Source: Oscillospiraceae bacterium
GTDB lineage: Bacteria > Bacillota > Clostridia > Oscillospirales > JAKOTC01
Assembly (NCBI GenBank): GCA_035353335.1
Contig: DAOPZJ010000005.1
Location: 8,530 to 72,352, forward strand
Direction: 5' to 3'
DNA: 63,823 nucleotides
The notes below the pieces were generated by a model that saw only the letters and a program-made list of their open reading frames with translations, searched no databases and had not been told where the DNA came from. Numbering within the stretch: position 1 is the first letter of the stretch; every line of letters begins with the position of its first letter. Made by a program: the position numbers and the translations under genes. Below, in pieces: positions 31,100 through 39,423 of the stretch.

Positions 31100-32611
31100 T
31101 CATTTTTGGTCATTGATATATCGCGCTGCCTGATATTGTGAGATATCTTCGCCCGTCTGCGCCGCAATATAATTCAGCGCGGTCTGAAAGTATGTATCGA
31201 CTGAGAACTCAATCGGGGTCGGGATAATATAGTATTTTTGAAAATAATTATAATTATTTGTATCCCAGTTCTCATTTTTTTCAACAGCGATGCTGTCACG
31301 CCCCCAATACCAGATTCTGCCGTCTTGTTTTTCCGCAAAAACCGGTCCATATCCGCATTTGAATACCCGTTTAACGTTATCAAGGATTTTGGTAGGTTGA
31401 ACATAAGTCGCACCGATGTTAACAAGACGCGCGACTGAACTGTAGTCATCTTTATCATATGTTTGGAAATAATCGCCCACGCCCAGCATTCCGCCGTCTC
31501 GCGCGCCCCAGACCCATAACGTGTAGTCTTTTTTGATTGCGTAGGCCGTACTGTATGCCGGTGCAAATTCCCGTACATTTTCCATAATTTTAACCGGCAC
31601 CGTCCGATACGAGGTCTTCGCTCCGTTGGTTCTGGTTGAGACGGGTTCTCCGGTCAGCATGAGATCGTGATCGTTCAATCCCCATCCGTATAACACGCCA
31701 TCTTCGGTTACGGCATAAGCACTATAAAGATTTATCCACGCGTTTGATACATTTTCCAATACTTTATTTGGTTCGAAAAAATATGCATCCCCGTTTGTCT
31801 GCGTACTCATGTCGCCCGTTTTTTCGTTTCCGCAAGCGCCGAACTCGTTGTCTCCCGATATATATAAATCACCCATGCGGGTCAAAAATCCGACATTATA
31901 ATTGGTGCCGTTTTCGTCCTTGATTAATCGAACCACGTTTTTGAGGATCATTTTCGGTTTTTGCGAAACTTTCATTTCGGAATAATCAAATCCAAAAGAC
32001 CAAACGGTTCCGTCTTGTTTTAAAACGATCCATTCTTTATAGTTTTGGACGGTATCCGCTACCGTTTCCATAACCAACACGCTGTTTTCTTTCAAAGACA
32101 GATTGGGATTATAAAGTATTTTCTCGGGGATCGCATATAATCCGCCCATCCGGTCAATAAAAAACAAACTGTCATATACAACCCCGTCACCAACCTCATG
32201 CGGGGATAAAAAGGTCTCTCCGTTGCGAAGTCTTCCGTGTTCAAAAAGCTGTTGATCTTTCGTTACGATATATTTTCCGAATATTACCTCAGACACCGAT
32301 TTTAAAACCTTTTTCGGCTGATTGTTGATTATCACGTTTTCGCCCTGCCCGAGCGAGTATTTTGAAAGCGATGAGAGTGATTCATCGTTTTTTACGTTTT
32401 GGTTATTTATCTCTGCACTTCGACTGATGTTACATTGATCCGCGCCCCAGGTAAATAAATCCCCGTTTGCATTGATGAAAACATTAACCCCGCAATGGTA
32501 ATCATAATCGGGTAAAACAGATTCCGGAACGGTTGCTGCGGTTTTGTTTCCCGAACAACCGCATATCGACAATACAACCATAAATAAACACAATATTATA
32601 TTTTTTTTCAT
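31100..32611 (-). CDS. RCC1-repeat lipoprotein
   Basis: 503-aa surface lipoprotein (lipobox LSICGC) made of RCC1-like beta-propeller repeats, each carrying a WG-type core: LFTWGADQ, LYGWGLNDH, LWVWGARDGGMLGVGD, IWYWGRD. Such bacterial RCC1-domain lipoproteins are common in Clostridia and probably bind ligands; none is known for this one. Codon use is AT-richer than average for the window. The insertion sequence at 32637 ends only 26 bp from its start codon and may have separated it from its promoter. Confidence 0.78.
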   Translation of the reverse strand: MKKNIILCLFMVVLSICGCSGNKTAATVPESVLPDYDYHCGVNVFINANGDLFTWGADQCNISRSAEINNQNVKNDESLSSLSKYSLGQGENVIINNQPKKVLKSVSEVIFGKYIVTKDQQLFEHGRLRNGETFLSPHEVGDGVVYDSLFFIDRMGGLYAIPEKILYNPNLSLKENSVLVMETVADTVQNYKEWIVLKQDGTVWSFGFDYSEMKVSQKPKMILKNVVRLIKDENGTNYNVGFLTRMGDLYISGDNEFGACGNEKTGDMSTQTNGDAYFFEPNKVLENVSNAWINLYSAYAVTEDGVLYGWGLNDHDLMLTGEPVSTRTNGAKTSYRTVPVKIMENVREFAPAYSTAYAIKKDYTLWVWGARDGGMLGVGDYFQTYDKDDYSSVARLVNIGATYVQPTKILDNVKRVFKCGYGPVFAEKQDGRIWYWGRDSIAVEKNENWDTNNYNYFQKYYIIPTPIEFSVDTYFQTALNYIAAQTGEDISQYQAARYINDQK

Positions 32612-32636
32612 GACATCGCCTCCGTATCATTTTCTG

Positions 32637-33814
32637 CGTTCTGTAAAGTTAAATGAAAATTGAGGACATCAAAGCCTTTGTGGTACAATGTTTCTGCCAA
32701 AACCAAGTACCTCCCAAAGGAGAGATGTCCCCATGCAGAAAATTGTATCAATTATTTATCCGAAATGCAACAACCAAAAGTCGTTTTATCGTTATGGCAA
32801 AGATAGTGATGGTTATCAAAAATATCTTTGCCGGAATTGTTACCATCAGTTTTCTCCCGAACGCCTGAGGGCGGAGGGAGAAAAGCGGCGCTATCCGCCC
32901 TGTCCCGTCTGTGGTAAAACGAGCTTCCTGCACCATGATTATGAGCACTACAGCAACTATCGCTGCTGCGGCAAGCGATGTAATCACTCTTTCTTCGTGT
33001 GGAAGTCAATCGCCGTCTCTAATCCTTCTATGTCTTCTCTTTTTGGAAAACACAATTTCAAGCGTATGCGTTATCCTGTTCAAATCATTATCACATCACT
33101 TTCCCTGTTTTTCCTCGGGAAAAACTCTTTCCGAAACATTTCTTTGATCATGAAAACCGCTTTCAACATCAATGTCTCTCATATCACAATCGGTAATTGG
33201 TGTACGCGTATTGCTCCGCTTTTTGATGATATGCGCATTCAATTGATGCCGATGCTCGATCTCAACTCCGATGAGTGGCATGCCGACGAGACAGTGGTTA
33301 AAATCGCAGGAGTGAAGTATTATCTTTGGTTCGTCGTCGACAGCGAAACCAGATTCATCATCGCCTTCCACCTCTCTCCTCACAGGGATTCTCCGCAAGC
33401 CGTTTCTGTGCTTCATGAAGCACAGAAATACGGAACGCCGAACACCATTGTCTCTGATCGCTACAGTGCCTACAAAACCCCTGTCAAATCCCTGTTTGAC
33501 GATGTCAAGCATATCAGGGGCGAAAGTTTCAAGGATGACATCTCAAACAATCTCATCGAGTGCTTCAACAAGCAATTTAAGGCCTGGTACAAGACAAAAC
33601 AGGGGTTTTCTTCTTTTCATTCCGCCAATAATCTCATCTCCTTGTTCGTTTTCTTCTTCAATTTCATCCGCCCTCATTCCGCTTTGAACGGTTTGACTCC
33701 CGCTCAAGTCGCCGGTCTCAACCTTTCAAATATTCAAAAACGGAGGTTCTTGCTCGTCGCGTGAGCTTTTGTATCGTTAGGCACCCTATTCTTTCATCTT
33801 AACTTTACTGTGCC
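32637..33814 (+). mobile_element. IS6/IS240-like insertion sequence with apparent target duplication
   Basis: About 1.18 kb. Imperfect terminal inverted repeats share GTAAAGTTAA (left 32643-32652; right complement of 33799-33808) followed by ATGAAA. The flanks carry the direct repeat CATTTTCTG at 32628-32636 and 33814-33822, fitting an 8-bp (possibly 9-bp) target duplication. One transposase gene inside. The element sits between two minus-strand genes. Confidence 0.8.
32733..33764 (+). CDS. DDE transposase with N-terminal zinc ribbons (IS6/IS240-like)
   Basis: 343 aa. The N-terminus has Cys pairs of two zinc ribbons (CRNCYHQF, CPVCGKT), then an HTH-like region, and a DDE domain: Asp in SDEWHADETVV, Asp in IVSDRYSAY and Glu in NNLIECFNKQFKAW. 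RPHSALNGLTPAQVAG is typical of DDE_Tnp_IS240-type proteins. The gene is intact with AAAGGAGAG upstream of ATG 32733, so the element may be active. Confidence 0.9.
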   Translation: MQKIVSIIYPKCNNQKSFYRYGKDSDGYQKYLCRNCYHQFSPERLRAEGEKRRYPPCPVCGKTSFLHHDYEHYSNYRCCGKRCNHSFFVWKSIAVSNPSMSSLFGKHNFKRMRYPVQIIITSLSLFFLGKNSFRNISLIMKTAFNINVSHITIGNWCTRIAPLFDDMRIQLMPMLDLNSDEWHADETVVKIAGVKYYLWFVVDSETRFIIAFHLSPHRDSPQAVSVLHEAQKYGTPNTIVSDRYSAYKTPVKSLFDDVKHIRGESFKDDISNNLIECFNKQFKAWYKTKQGFSSFHSANNLISLFVFFFNFIRPHSALNGLTPAQVAGLNLSNIQKRRFLLVA

Positions 33815-33866
33815 ATTTTCTGGGACGGGCGGATAAGGTTAAAACTTATCCGCCCACAGGTTCCGA

Positions 33867-34226
33867 TTAGCAGTGGCACCATGTGCCCCAATCGGTAACG
33901 TAATTATTTAAATAATCCTCTCCGACTGTTGGGGATTGACAGATCGATTGTACTGTTCCAACATGAGTATCAGATGAGTCGGATGAATAATCCCAAAAAT
34001 CATCTGGGCCAAACATACTGGACCAACACCCATATGGCGAAACATAACATTCAGCCCAGGATGTTACGATCTTGTAAGAGTTTGGTCCAGACCCGTAAGT
34101 GTTTGTTCCTCCTCCGCCGTTACAGGCAGAAGACATACTTGCACTTGTCGGAATGACAGCGAACGACGCAGCCATGAGAACCGCCATCAGGACGATCAGA
34201 TATTTGCGAATCTTTTTATACATCAT
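33867..34226 (-). CDS. Small secreted Cys-containing protein
   Basis: 119 aa with a clear Sec signal peptide (KKIRKYLIVLMAVLMAASFAVIPTSAS) cut after about residue 30, seen here only in outline, leaving about 89 residues rich in Gly, Ser, Asp and Trp, with several Cys and ending TDWGTWCHC. I recognise no family; a secreted peptide or toxin-like product is possible. GGGGGT precedes the ATG but lies in the loop of a perfect hairpin (34229-34245). A promoter with Spo0A-type boxes lies about 500 bp upstream. Confidence 0.6.
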   Translation of the reverse strand: MMYKKIRKYLIVLMAVLMAASFAVIPTSASMSSACNGGGGTNTYGSGPNSYKIVTSWAECYVSPYGCWSSMFGPDDFWDYSSDSSDTHVGTVQSICQSPTVGEDYLNNYVTDWGTWCHC

Positions 34227-34228
34227 AT

Positions 34229-34245
34229 TTGTTACCCCCTGTAAC
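34229..34245 (-). promoter_or_regulatory. Hairpin presenting the ribosome binding site of the secreted protein gene
   Basis: On the minus strand TGTTAC-AGGGG-GTAACA: a 6-bp stem whose loop holds the AGGGG core of the ribosome site, 3 nt before the start codon. It could modulate translation. Confidence 0.5.
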
Positions 34246-34251
34246 ATTCCT

Positions 34252-34275
34252 TATGTAATACTTTTTTGTATTACA
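34252..34275. promoter_or_regulatory. Perfect 9-bp inverted repeat
   Basis: ATGTAATAC-TTTTTT-GTATTACAT, AT-rich and 26 nt upstream of the secreted protein gene. It may be an operator or a weak hairpin; there is no typical terminator tail on the minus strand. Confidence 0.5.
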
Positions 34276-34370
34276 TGTTTTATACTTACAGGTGTGATTT
34301 TTCCCGGGACGCTGAATGACCCTGTCGCCAAAACGGATGATCTATATAGAACCACTCGCCGCGTCTCGGG

Positions 34371-34550
34371 TCAATGATTGTAAATCTGCACTTCCCGTAT
34401 GGGCATTGACGCCCGAAGCAGACGACAGAAAGAATGCCATTTGATTTTATCCGATAAATTACTGGACATATCGGCGGAATCGTTTTGGCCAAAACCGTTT
34501 CCAGCGAAAATCAAACATGCCGAAAAATGAACTTTTTTCCATGCTCCCAT
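34371..34550 (-). pseudogene. Small ORF with perfect ribosome site, probably frameshifted
   Basis: ATG 34550 is preceded by AAAGGAGGTGAAATACG, an ideal site, and opens a 59-aa frame (MGAWKKVHF...). The product does not look protein-like after the first residues. A second frame starts at the ATG 9 nt on (MEKSSFFGMFDFRWKRFWPK) and a third continues with ICPVIYRIKSNG and FGRQCPYGKCRFTIIDPRRG to 34286. One added A in the A6 run and one in the A4 run would join all three into a single basic, Cys-containing protein of about 85-90 residues. It is either a decayed gene or has homopolymer errors. Confidence 0.4.
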
Positions 34551-34729
34551 CGTATTTCACCTCCTTTGTTTGATTCTATCCAAACGAATTCGTTGTATAG
34601 GTCTTATTTTTTTAATCGCACAATTGTACAATATATGTATTCATAATCTCGATTGTAACTTTTTCCCCGGCTATCTCCCCTTGCTTATACTTTTCTCTTC
34701 AGTTCATTCCCCAATATCTTTCTGCCAAT

Positions 34730-34796
34730 ATCTTACACGACATTCGCTAATTTGTCAAGTAGTATTTCTCATTGTTTTTTGACAAAATTCGACACA
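34730..34796 (-). promoter_or_regulatory. SigmaA-type promoter with tandem 0A boxes upstream
   Basis: Minus strand TTGACA (complement of 34753-34758), 17 bp, TAAGAT (complement of 34730-34735). Upstream lie TTTTGTCAAA-type and TGTGTCGAA boxes (complements of 34778-34786 and 34788-34796) spaced exactly 10 bp, the same arrangement as before spo0A at 174-192. A ninth-base mismatch box, TTTGTCAAG (34751-34759), overlaps the -35. Confidence 0.6.
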
Positions 34797-35141
34797 AAAT
34801 TATTCTCTCTTCAGCCCATCTCCGGGGCTAAACCCGCATTGGCTTGCAAAAATCCGGATGTTTTAAAAAGGAATAATTACGTACAATTTAGTCTGCCTAT
34901 TTTCTTCTTGTTTTTGACCTATTCTCTGTAGGCTATTTCTCTTTACCGCGATTCCCATAAATAATTAAAATGTGCACTTACCTACCTCAAGAATGCACAT
35001 AGCAGCGACTTTTCGTTAAAAGATTTGGTGCAAAAAACATAAATATGACCTCATTTTTGTAAATCAAGCGATAACAAGAGCCATAAATCTTTAAACAGTA
35101 TCGAAAAATCCTTTAGTAACGCCACTTTTCCATAAAATAAA
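34797..35141. other. AT-rich intergenic region
   Basis: About 345 bp in which I see no gene, RNA or convincing promoter. Confidence 0.6.
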
Positions 35142-35183
35142 AGAACACTCGCTTTGATACCATCGTATCAAAATAGGCGTTCT
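35142..35183 (-). terminator. Terminator of queT
   Basis: AGAACGCC...GTGTTCT outer arms and a perfect TTTGATAC/GTATCAAA inner stem, followed on the minus strand by T-rich sequence. Confidence 0.75.
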
Positions 35184-35200
35184 ATTATGAAAACAACAAT

Positions 35201-35722
35201 TTACAGCAGAGAACTCAATTTCGTTTTCTCGACGGCTTTATACAACAACAGCCCGCCTCCGAAACAGGCGACTGCCTGACCCGCGGCAACCGTCAGCGCG
35301 TTGAACCCAAACAAAGGCCAGTCCAGGAATCCCTTCTCCGCAACCGTAAATTCGACGCCGAGAACAAGGGCGTTAAGGAGGACGGGGAAGACGAGCGAGA
35401 GCAGCGGCAGCCCTTTAAATCGGATTTTGCGTGTGTAATAGGTGCAGACGGCCGCGATGCCGGTTGCGAGGGAGCCGAACAGGATATCCCAAACGCCCGC
35501 GACGGTGTTTCCGGCGAAGATCGCGACGCCGTTGGAGATGGCGCAGCCGAGCGTCAGCCCCCAGACGGATGAGAAGGTGAAGACAGGCAGCACGGTCAGC
35601 GCCTCAGACAGGCGGCATTGTACCGGTCCGAAAGCGATCGGATAGAGGACCAGCGTGAGCACAGCATACGCGGCGGCGATGATGCCGCCCCGGGTGATGT
35701 GTTTGGTGCCTTTTTTCATCAT
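35201..35722 (-). CDS. queT: QueT-family transporter (ECF S component for a queuosine precursor)
   Basis: 173-aa integral membrane protein with about five to six helices. Conserved QueT segments: GGIIAAAYAVLTLVLYPIAFGPVQCRLSEALTVLPVF, cited in part as FGPVQCRLSEALTVLP, and NALVLGVEF. It is the substrate-binding subunit of an energy-coupling-factor transporter for preQ1/preQ0-type queuosine precursors and needs EcfAAT from elsewhere. Start at ATG 35722 with AAAAAGGAATGG; the longer frame lacks a site. I looked for a preQ1 riboswitch in the 130-nt leader and found none I could support. Confidence 0.88.
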   Translation of the reverse strand: MMKKGTKHITRGGIIAAAYAVLTLVLYPIAFGPVQCRLSEALTVLPVFTFSSVWGLTLGCAISNGVAIFAGNTVAGVWDILFGSLATGIAAVCTYYTRKIRFKGLPLLSLVFPVLLNALVLGVEFTVAEKGFLDWPLFGFNALTVAAGQAVACFGGGLLLYKAVEKTKLSSLL

Positions 35723-35813
35723 AAATTCCATTCCTTTTTTGAGTTTGGAACAAACTCGCGGCGTGAAACGGGTTAGGCGCAAATGGGGTTGAAAGACTGT
35801 CTTTTCACCGAAA

Positions 35814-35848
35814 CGGCGGCGGTTGACTTCATTTGTCAACCGCCGCCG
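35814..35848 (-). terminator. Strong hairpin between hydA and queT
   Basis: A perfect 14-bp stem (CGGCGGCGGTTGAC with its complement), 7-nt loop, followed on the minus strand by only TTTC; probably an imperfect terminator of the hydrogenase operon. Confidence 0.65.
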
Positions 35849-35859
35849 GTATGTTTTAC

Positions 35860-37605
35860 TCAGAACTTTTTGCGGGCGACGTAGGAAGTGTGCAGCACTT
35901 CATGCGCTTTGTGGCTGCCGGGTTTGTCAAGGAACTCTTTGTAGAGCCGGATGATGTCCGGGTTCTGGTGGGAACGGCGAATGGTGTTGCGCTCGTCGTT
36001 TCTGTAAAGCGCCGAAGAACGCAGGCCGATCAGATCGGTCCAGCTGCGCACATCCGCGGATTGCTGCGGCTGACCGCCGCCGTTGATGCAGCCGCCCGGG
36101 CAGCACATGATTTCGATAAAGTGGATGTTCTCGCCGGCTTTGACACGTTCAAGCAGTTTGCGCGCGTTGCCGGTGCCGCTTGCGACGGCCACGTTGATGT
36201 CCATTCCGGCGACTTTGTAAGTGGCGGTCTTGATGCCGTCGGCGCCTCTGACTTCGTTAAAGACGACCATCTTGTCGTCTTCCTTGCCGGTCAGGGTGCT
36301 GACCGCGGTACGCAGAGCCGCTTCCATAACGCCGCCCGTCGCGCCGAAGATGACCGCCGCGCCGCTGGAAGAACCGAGCGGATGGTCAAAGTCGCTGTCG
36401 GGCAGGTTGACGAAATCGATGCCGGCCAATTTCACCATACGCGCATATTCGCGGGTGGTCAGTGCGATGTCGACGTCCGGGACGCCGGCGGCGTCCTGAT
36501 CGGGTCTGCCGACTTCGAACTTTTTGGCGGTGCAGGGCATAACCGAAACACAGACGATGTTCTTGGGGTCGATGTTGTTTTTTTGCGCAAAATAGGTTTT
36601 GACGATTGCGCCGAACATCTGCTGCGGAGATTTGCAGGTCGAGAGATTCGGGATCATCTCGGGATAATAATGTTCGCAGAACTTGATCCAGCCCGGCGAG
36701 CAGGAGGTGATCAGCGGGAGCGCGCCGCCGTTTTGAATGCGCTCGATCAGCTCATTCGCCTCTTCGACGATGGTCAGGTCGGCCGAGAAGTTGGTATCAA
36801 AGACCCGGTCAAATCCCAGACGGCGCATTGAAGTGGCCATCTTGCCGGTGACGTCGGTGCCGATCGGCATTCCGAAACACTCGCCGAGCGTGGCGCGGAT
36901 CGACGGGGCGGGGAAGACGACGACGAACTTATTCGGGTCACTCAGCGCCGCATTGACCTCGTCTGCCTGATCCTTTTCATAGATCGCGCCGGTCGGGCAG
37001 GAGACGATGCACTGTCCGCAGGAGACGCAGGCGACGTCGCCGAGCGGGCGGTCAAACGAGCAGCCCACATGGGTGTCGAAGCCGCGGTTGACAAGGCCGA
37101 TCACGCCGATTTCCTGAACCTTTTCGCAGGCGGAGATGCAGCGGCGGCACAGAATGCATTTGGAGTCGTCGCGGATCATGTGCACCGCGGAATTGTCATA
37201 AATCGTCTCATCGGGGACGGTGGAATATTTATCTTCGTCTACGCCGTAATCGTGGCACAGCGCCTGAAGCTCACAGCTGCCGCTGCGGATACAGGACAGA
37301 CATTTTTTATTATGGTTGGAAAGGATCAGTTCCAGCGTGGCTTTACGGGATTGGTGGAGTTTTTCGGTGTTGGTCTTGACCTCCATCCCCTCGGTGACGG
37401 GATGCATACAGGCGGCGACAAGGCCTCTCGCGCCGGACGCTTCCACCACGCAGATGCGGCAGGAGCCGACTTCGTTGACGCCTTTGAGATAGCAAAGGGT
37501 GGGGATTTTTACGCCGGCTGCATGGGCAGCTTCCAGAACGGTGGTACCGTCCGGGACGCTGACGCTGATGCCGTCGATTTTGACGTTGAGCATTTTGGGT
37601 TCCAT
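35860..37605 (-). CDS. hydA: NADH-dependent [FeFe]-hydrogenase catalytic subunit (group A, HydA/HndD)
   Basis: Reduces protons to H2. The 581-aa protein has an N-terminal [2Fe-2S] domain (CYLKG...GSCRIC), a His-ligated cluster segment (HNKKCLSCIRSGSC), two [4Fe-4S] motifs (CILCRRCISACEK, CVSCGQCIVSCPTGA), and the H-cluster domain with L1 TSCSPGW, L2 MPCTAKKFE and L3 CCPGGCINGGGQP, then the small-subunit-like tail (HTSYVARKKF). L1 has Ser where many enzymes have a second Cys. With HydB and HydC it forms the NAD(H)- and ferredoxin-linked complex. Start at ATG 37605 with GGGGAGGAAT. Confidence 0.95.
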   Translation of the reverse strand: MEPKMLNVKIDGISVSVPDGTTVLEAAHAAGVKIPTLCYLKGVNEVGSCRICVVEASGARGLVAACMHPVTEGMEVKTNTEKLHQSRKATLELILSNHNKKCLSCIRSGSCELQALCHDYGVDEDKYSTVPDETIYDNSAVHMIRDDSKCILCRRCISACEKVQEIGVIGLVNRGFDTHVGCSFDRPLGDVACVSCGQCIVSCPTGAIYEKDQADEVNAALSDPNKFVVVFPAPSIRATLGECFGMPIGTDVTGKMATSMRRLGFDRVFDTNFSADLTIVEEANELIERIQNGGALPLITSCSPGWIKFCEHYYPEMIPNLSTCKSPQQMFGAIVKTYFAQKNNIDPKNIVCVSVMPCTAKKFEVGRPDQDAAGVPDVDIALTTREYARMVKLAGIDFVNLPDSDFDHPLGSSSGAAVIFGATGGVMEAALRTAVSTLTGKEDDKMVVFNEVRGADGIKTATYKVAGMDINVAVASGTGNARKLLERVKAGENIHFIEIMCCPGGCINGGGQPQQSADVRSWTDLIGLRSSALYRNDERNTIRRSHQNPDIIRLYKEFLDKPGSHKAHEVLHTSYVARKKF

Positions 37606-37621
37606 ATCGTTATTCCTCCCC

Positions 37622-39406
37622 TTATTTCTTATCAATGGCGTAGAACTTGCAGTTGGACATGCAGAGTCCGCACTTGATGCACTTGTTCTGATCGATCACG
37701 TGTTTCTCTTTGACGGTGCCGGTGATGGCGTTCGTCGGGCAGTTGCGCGCGCAGAGCGTGCAGCCCTTGCACTTATCGTTGATGGTGTAGGTCGTGAGTG
37801 CTTTGCAGACGCCGGCCGGGCACTTCTTATCGACGACGTGGGCGACGTATTCGTCGCGGAAATATTTGAGTGTGGAGAGCACGGGGTTCGGCGCGGTCTG
37901 GCCCAGTGCGCAGAGGGAATTCTGCTGGATGTGGCGGCACAGGGCTTCCATCTTGTCGAGGTCTTCAAGAGTGCCTTTGCCGGAAGTGATTTTTTCAAGC
38001 ATCTGATACAGGCGCTTGGTGCCGATGCGGCAGGGCACGCACTTTCCACAGGACTCGTCGACCGTGAATTCGAGGAAGAACTTCGCGATGTCGACCATGC
38101 AGTTGTCTTCGTCCATGACGATCAGACCGCCGGAGCCCATCATAGAGCCGATGGCGACGAGGTTTTCATAGTCGATCGGGATGTCGAGGTGCGCGGCCGG
38201 AATGCAACCGCCGGAAGGACCGCCGGTCTGCGCCGCTTTGAACTTTTTGCCGTTCGGGCAACCGCCGCCGATGTCTTCGATGATCTCGCGCAAAGTCGTG
38301 CCCATCGGGACTTCGACAAGGCCGGTGTTGGTGATCTTGCCGCCGAGCGCGAAGACCTTGGTGCCCTTGGATTTTTCGGTGCCCATCGAGGCGAACCATT
38401 CCGCGCCTTTGATGATGATCTGAGGGACGTTGGCATAGGTCTCGACGTTATTGAGGATGGTGGGCTTTCCGAACAGGCCCTTGACCGCCGGGAACGGAGG
38501 ACGCGGACGCGGCTCGCCGCGGTTGCCCTCTACCGAGGTTAACAGCGCGGTCTCTTCGCCGCAGACAAACGCGCCGGCGCCGAGGCGGATGTCGAGGTCG
38601 AACGAGAAGTCGGTGCCCATGATATTATTACCGAGCAGGCCGTATTCACGCGCCTGTTTGATGGCGATTTCAAGACGATGGACGGCGATGGGGTACTCCG
38701 CACGGACATATATGTAACCGTGGGTGCCGCCGATAGCGTAAGCCGCGATGGTCATGGCTTCAAGAACCGCGTGCGGGTCGCCTTCGAGGACCGAACGGTC
38801 CATGAACGCGCCCGGGTCGCCTTCGTCGGCGTTGCAGCAGACATATTTGACGTCGCTGGCGTTTGCGGCGGCAAACTGCCATTTCCGTCCGGTCGGGAAG
38901 CCCGCGCCGCCTCTGCCGCGCAGACCCGAGTCGGAGATGACTTTGATGACGTCTTCGGGCTTCATCGAAGTCAGCACCTTTTCAAGCGCGAGGTAGCCGT
39001 CCATAGCGATGTATTCGTCGATGCTCTCGGGGTTGATGACGCCGCAGTTGCGCAGCGCGATGCGTTTTTGCTTTTTATAGAAAGGCGTGTCGGACAGCGA
39101 GAGCATCTTGTCCTTTTCAATTGCCTCGGAATAGATCAGGCGTTTGACGGGACGGCCTTTGAGCAGATGCTCCTGTACGATTTCCCTGACGTCGCTTTTC
39201 TTGACCTGGCTGTAGAAAGTGCCCTCGGGGTAGATGATCATGATCGGACCGAGCGAACAAAGACCGAAACAGCCGGTTTTGACGACTTTTACTTCTTCGG
39301 CAAGTCCGGCGGCGGCGATTTCTTTCTCCATCTCGGCCGCGATTTCATGAGAGCCGGAAGAAGAACAACCTGTGCCGGTGCAGCACAGAACCTGTGATCT
39401 TATCAT
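37622..39406 (-). CDS. hydB: Hydrogenase NADH/FMN-binding subunit (HydB/HndC, NuoF-like)
   Basis: 594-aa diaphorase subunit that exchanges electrons between NAD(H), flavin and the hydrogenase. Thioredoxin-like [2Fe-2S] N-terminus (CTGTGCSSSGS...CFGLCSLGP), NuoF core with GRGGAGFPTGRKW (FMN/NADH site) and ESCGKCVPCRIGTKRL ([4Fe-4S]), then a C-terminal two-cluster ferredoxin (CKGCTLCARNCPTNAI, CIKCGLCMSNCKF). This is the domain order of electron-bifurcating hydrogenases. 16 nt upstream of hydA. Confidence 0.95.
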   Translation of the reverse strand: MIRSQVLCCTGTGCSSSGSHEIAAEMEKEIAAAGLAEEVKVVKTGCFGLCSLGPIMIIYPEGTFYSQVKKSDVREIVQEHLLKGRPVKRLIYSEAIEKDKMLSLSDTPFYKKQKRIALRNCGVINPESIDEYIAMDGYLALEKVLTSMKPEDVIKVISDSGLRGRGGAGFPTGRKWQFAAANASDVKYVCCNADEGDPGAFMDRSVLEGDPHAVLEAMTIAAYAIGGTHGYIYVRAEYPIAVHRLEIAIKQAREYGLLGNNIMGTDFSFDLDIRLGAGAFVCGEETALLTSVEGNRGEPRPRPPFPAVKGLFGKPTILNNVETYANVPQIIIKGAEWFASMGTEKSKGTKVFALGGKITNTGLVEVPMGTTLREIIEDIGGGCPNGKKFKAAQTGGPSGGCIPAAHLDIPIDYENLVAIGSMMGSGGLIVMDEDNCMVDIAKFFLEFTVDESCGKCVPCRIGTKRLYQMLEKITSGKGTLEDLDKMEALCRHIQQNSLCALGQTAPNPVLSTLKYFRDEYVAHVVDKKCPAGVCKALTTYTINDKCKGCTLCARNCPTNAITGTVKEKHVIDQNKCIKCGLCMSNCKFYAIDKK

Positions 39407-39423
39407 GGCTTTTCTCCTTTCGC

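Noticed and set aside
35723..35850. preQ1 riboswitch before queT
   Set aside because: I looked for the preQ1-I loop pattern and the ribosome-site pairing and found neither; only a strong hairpin next to hydA.
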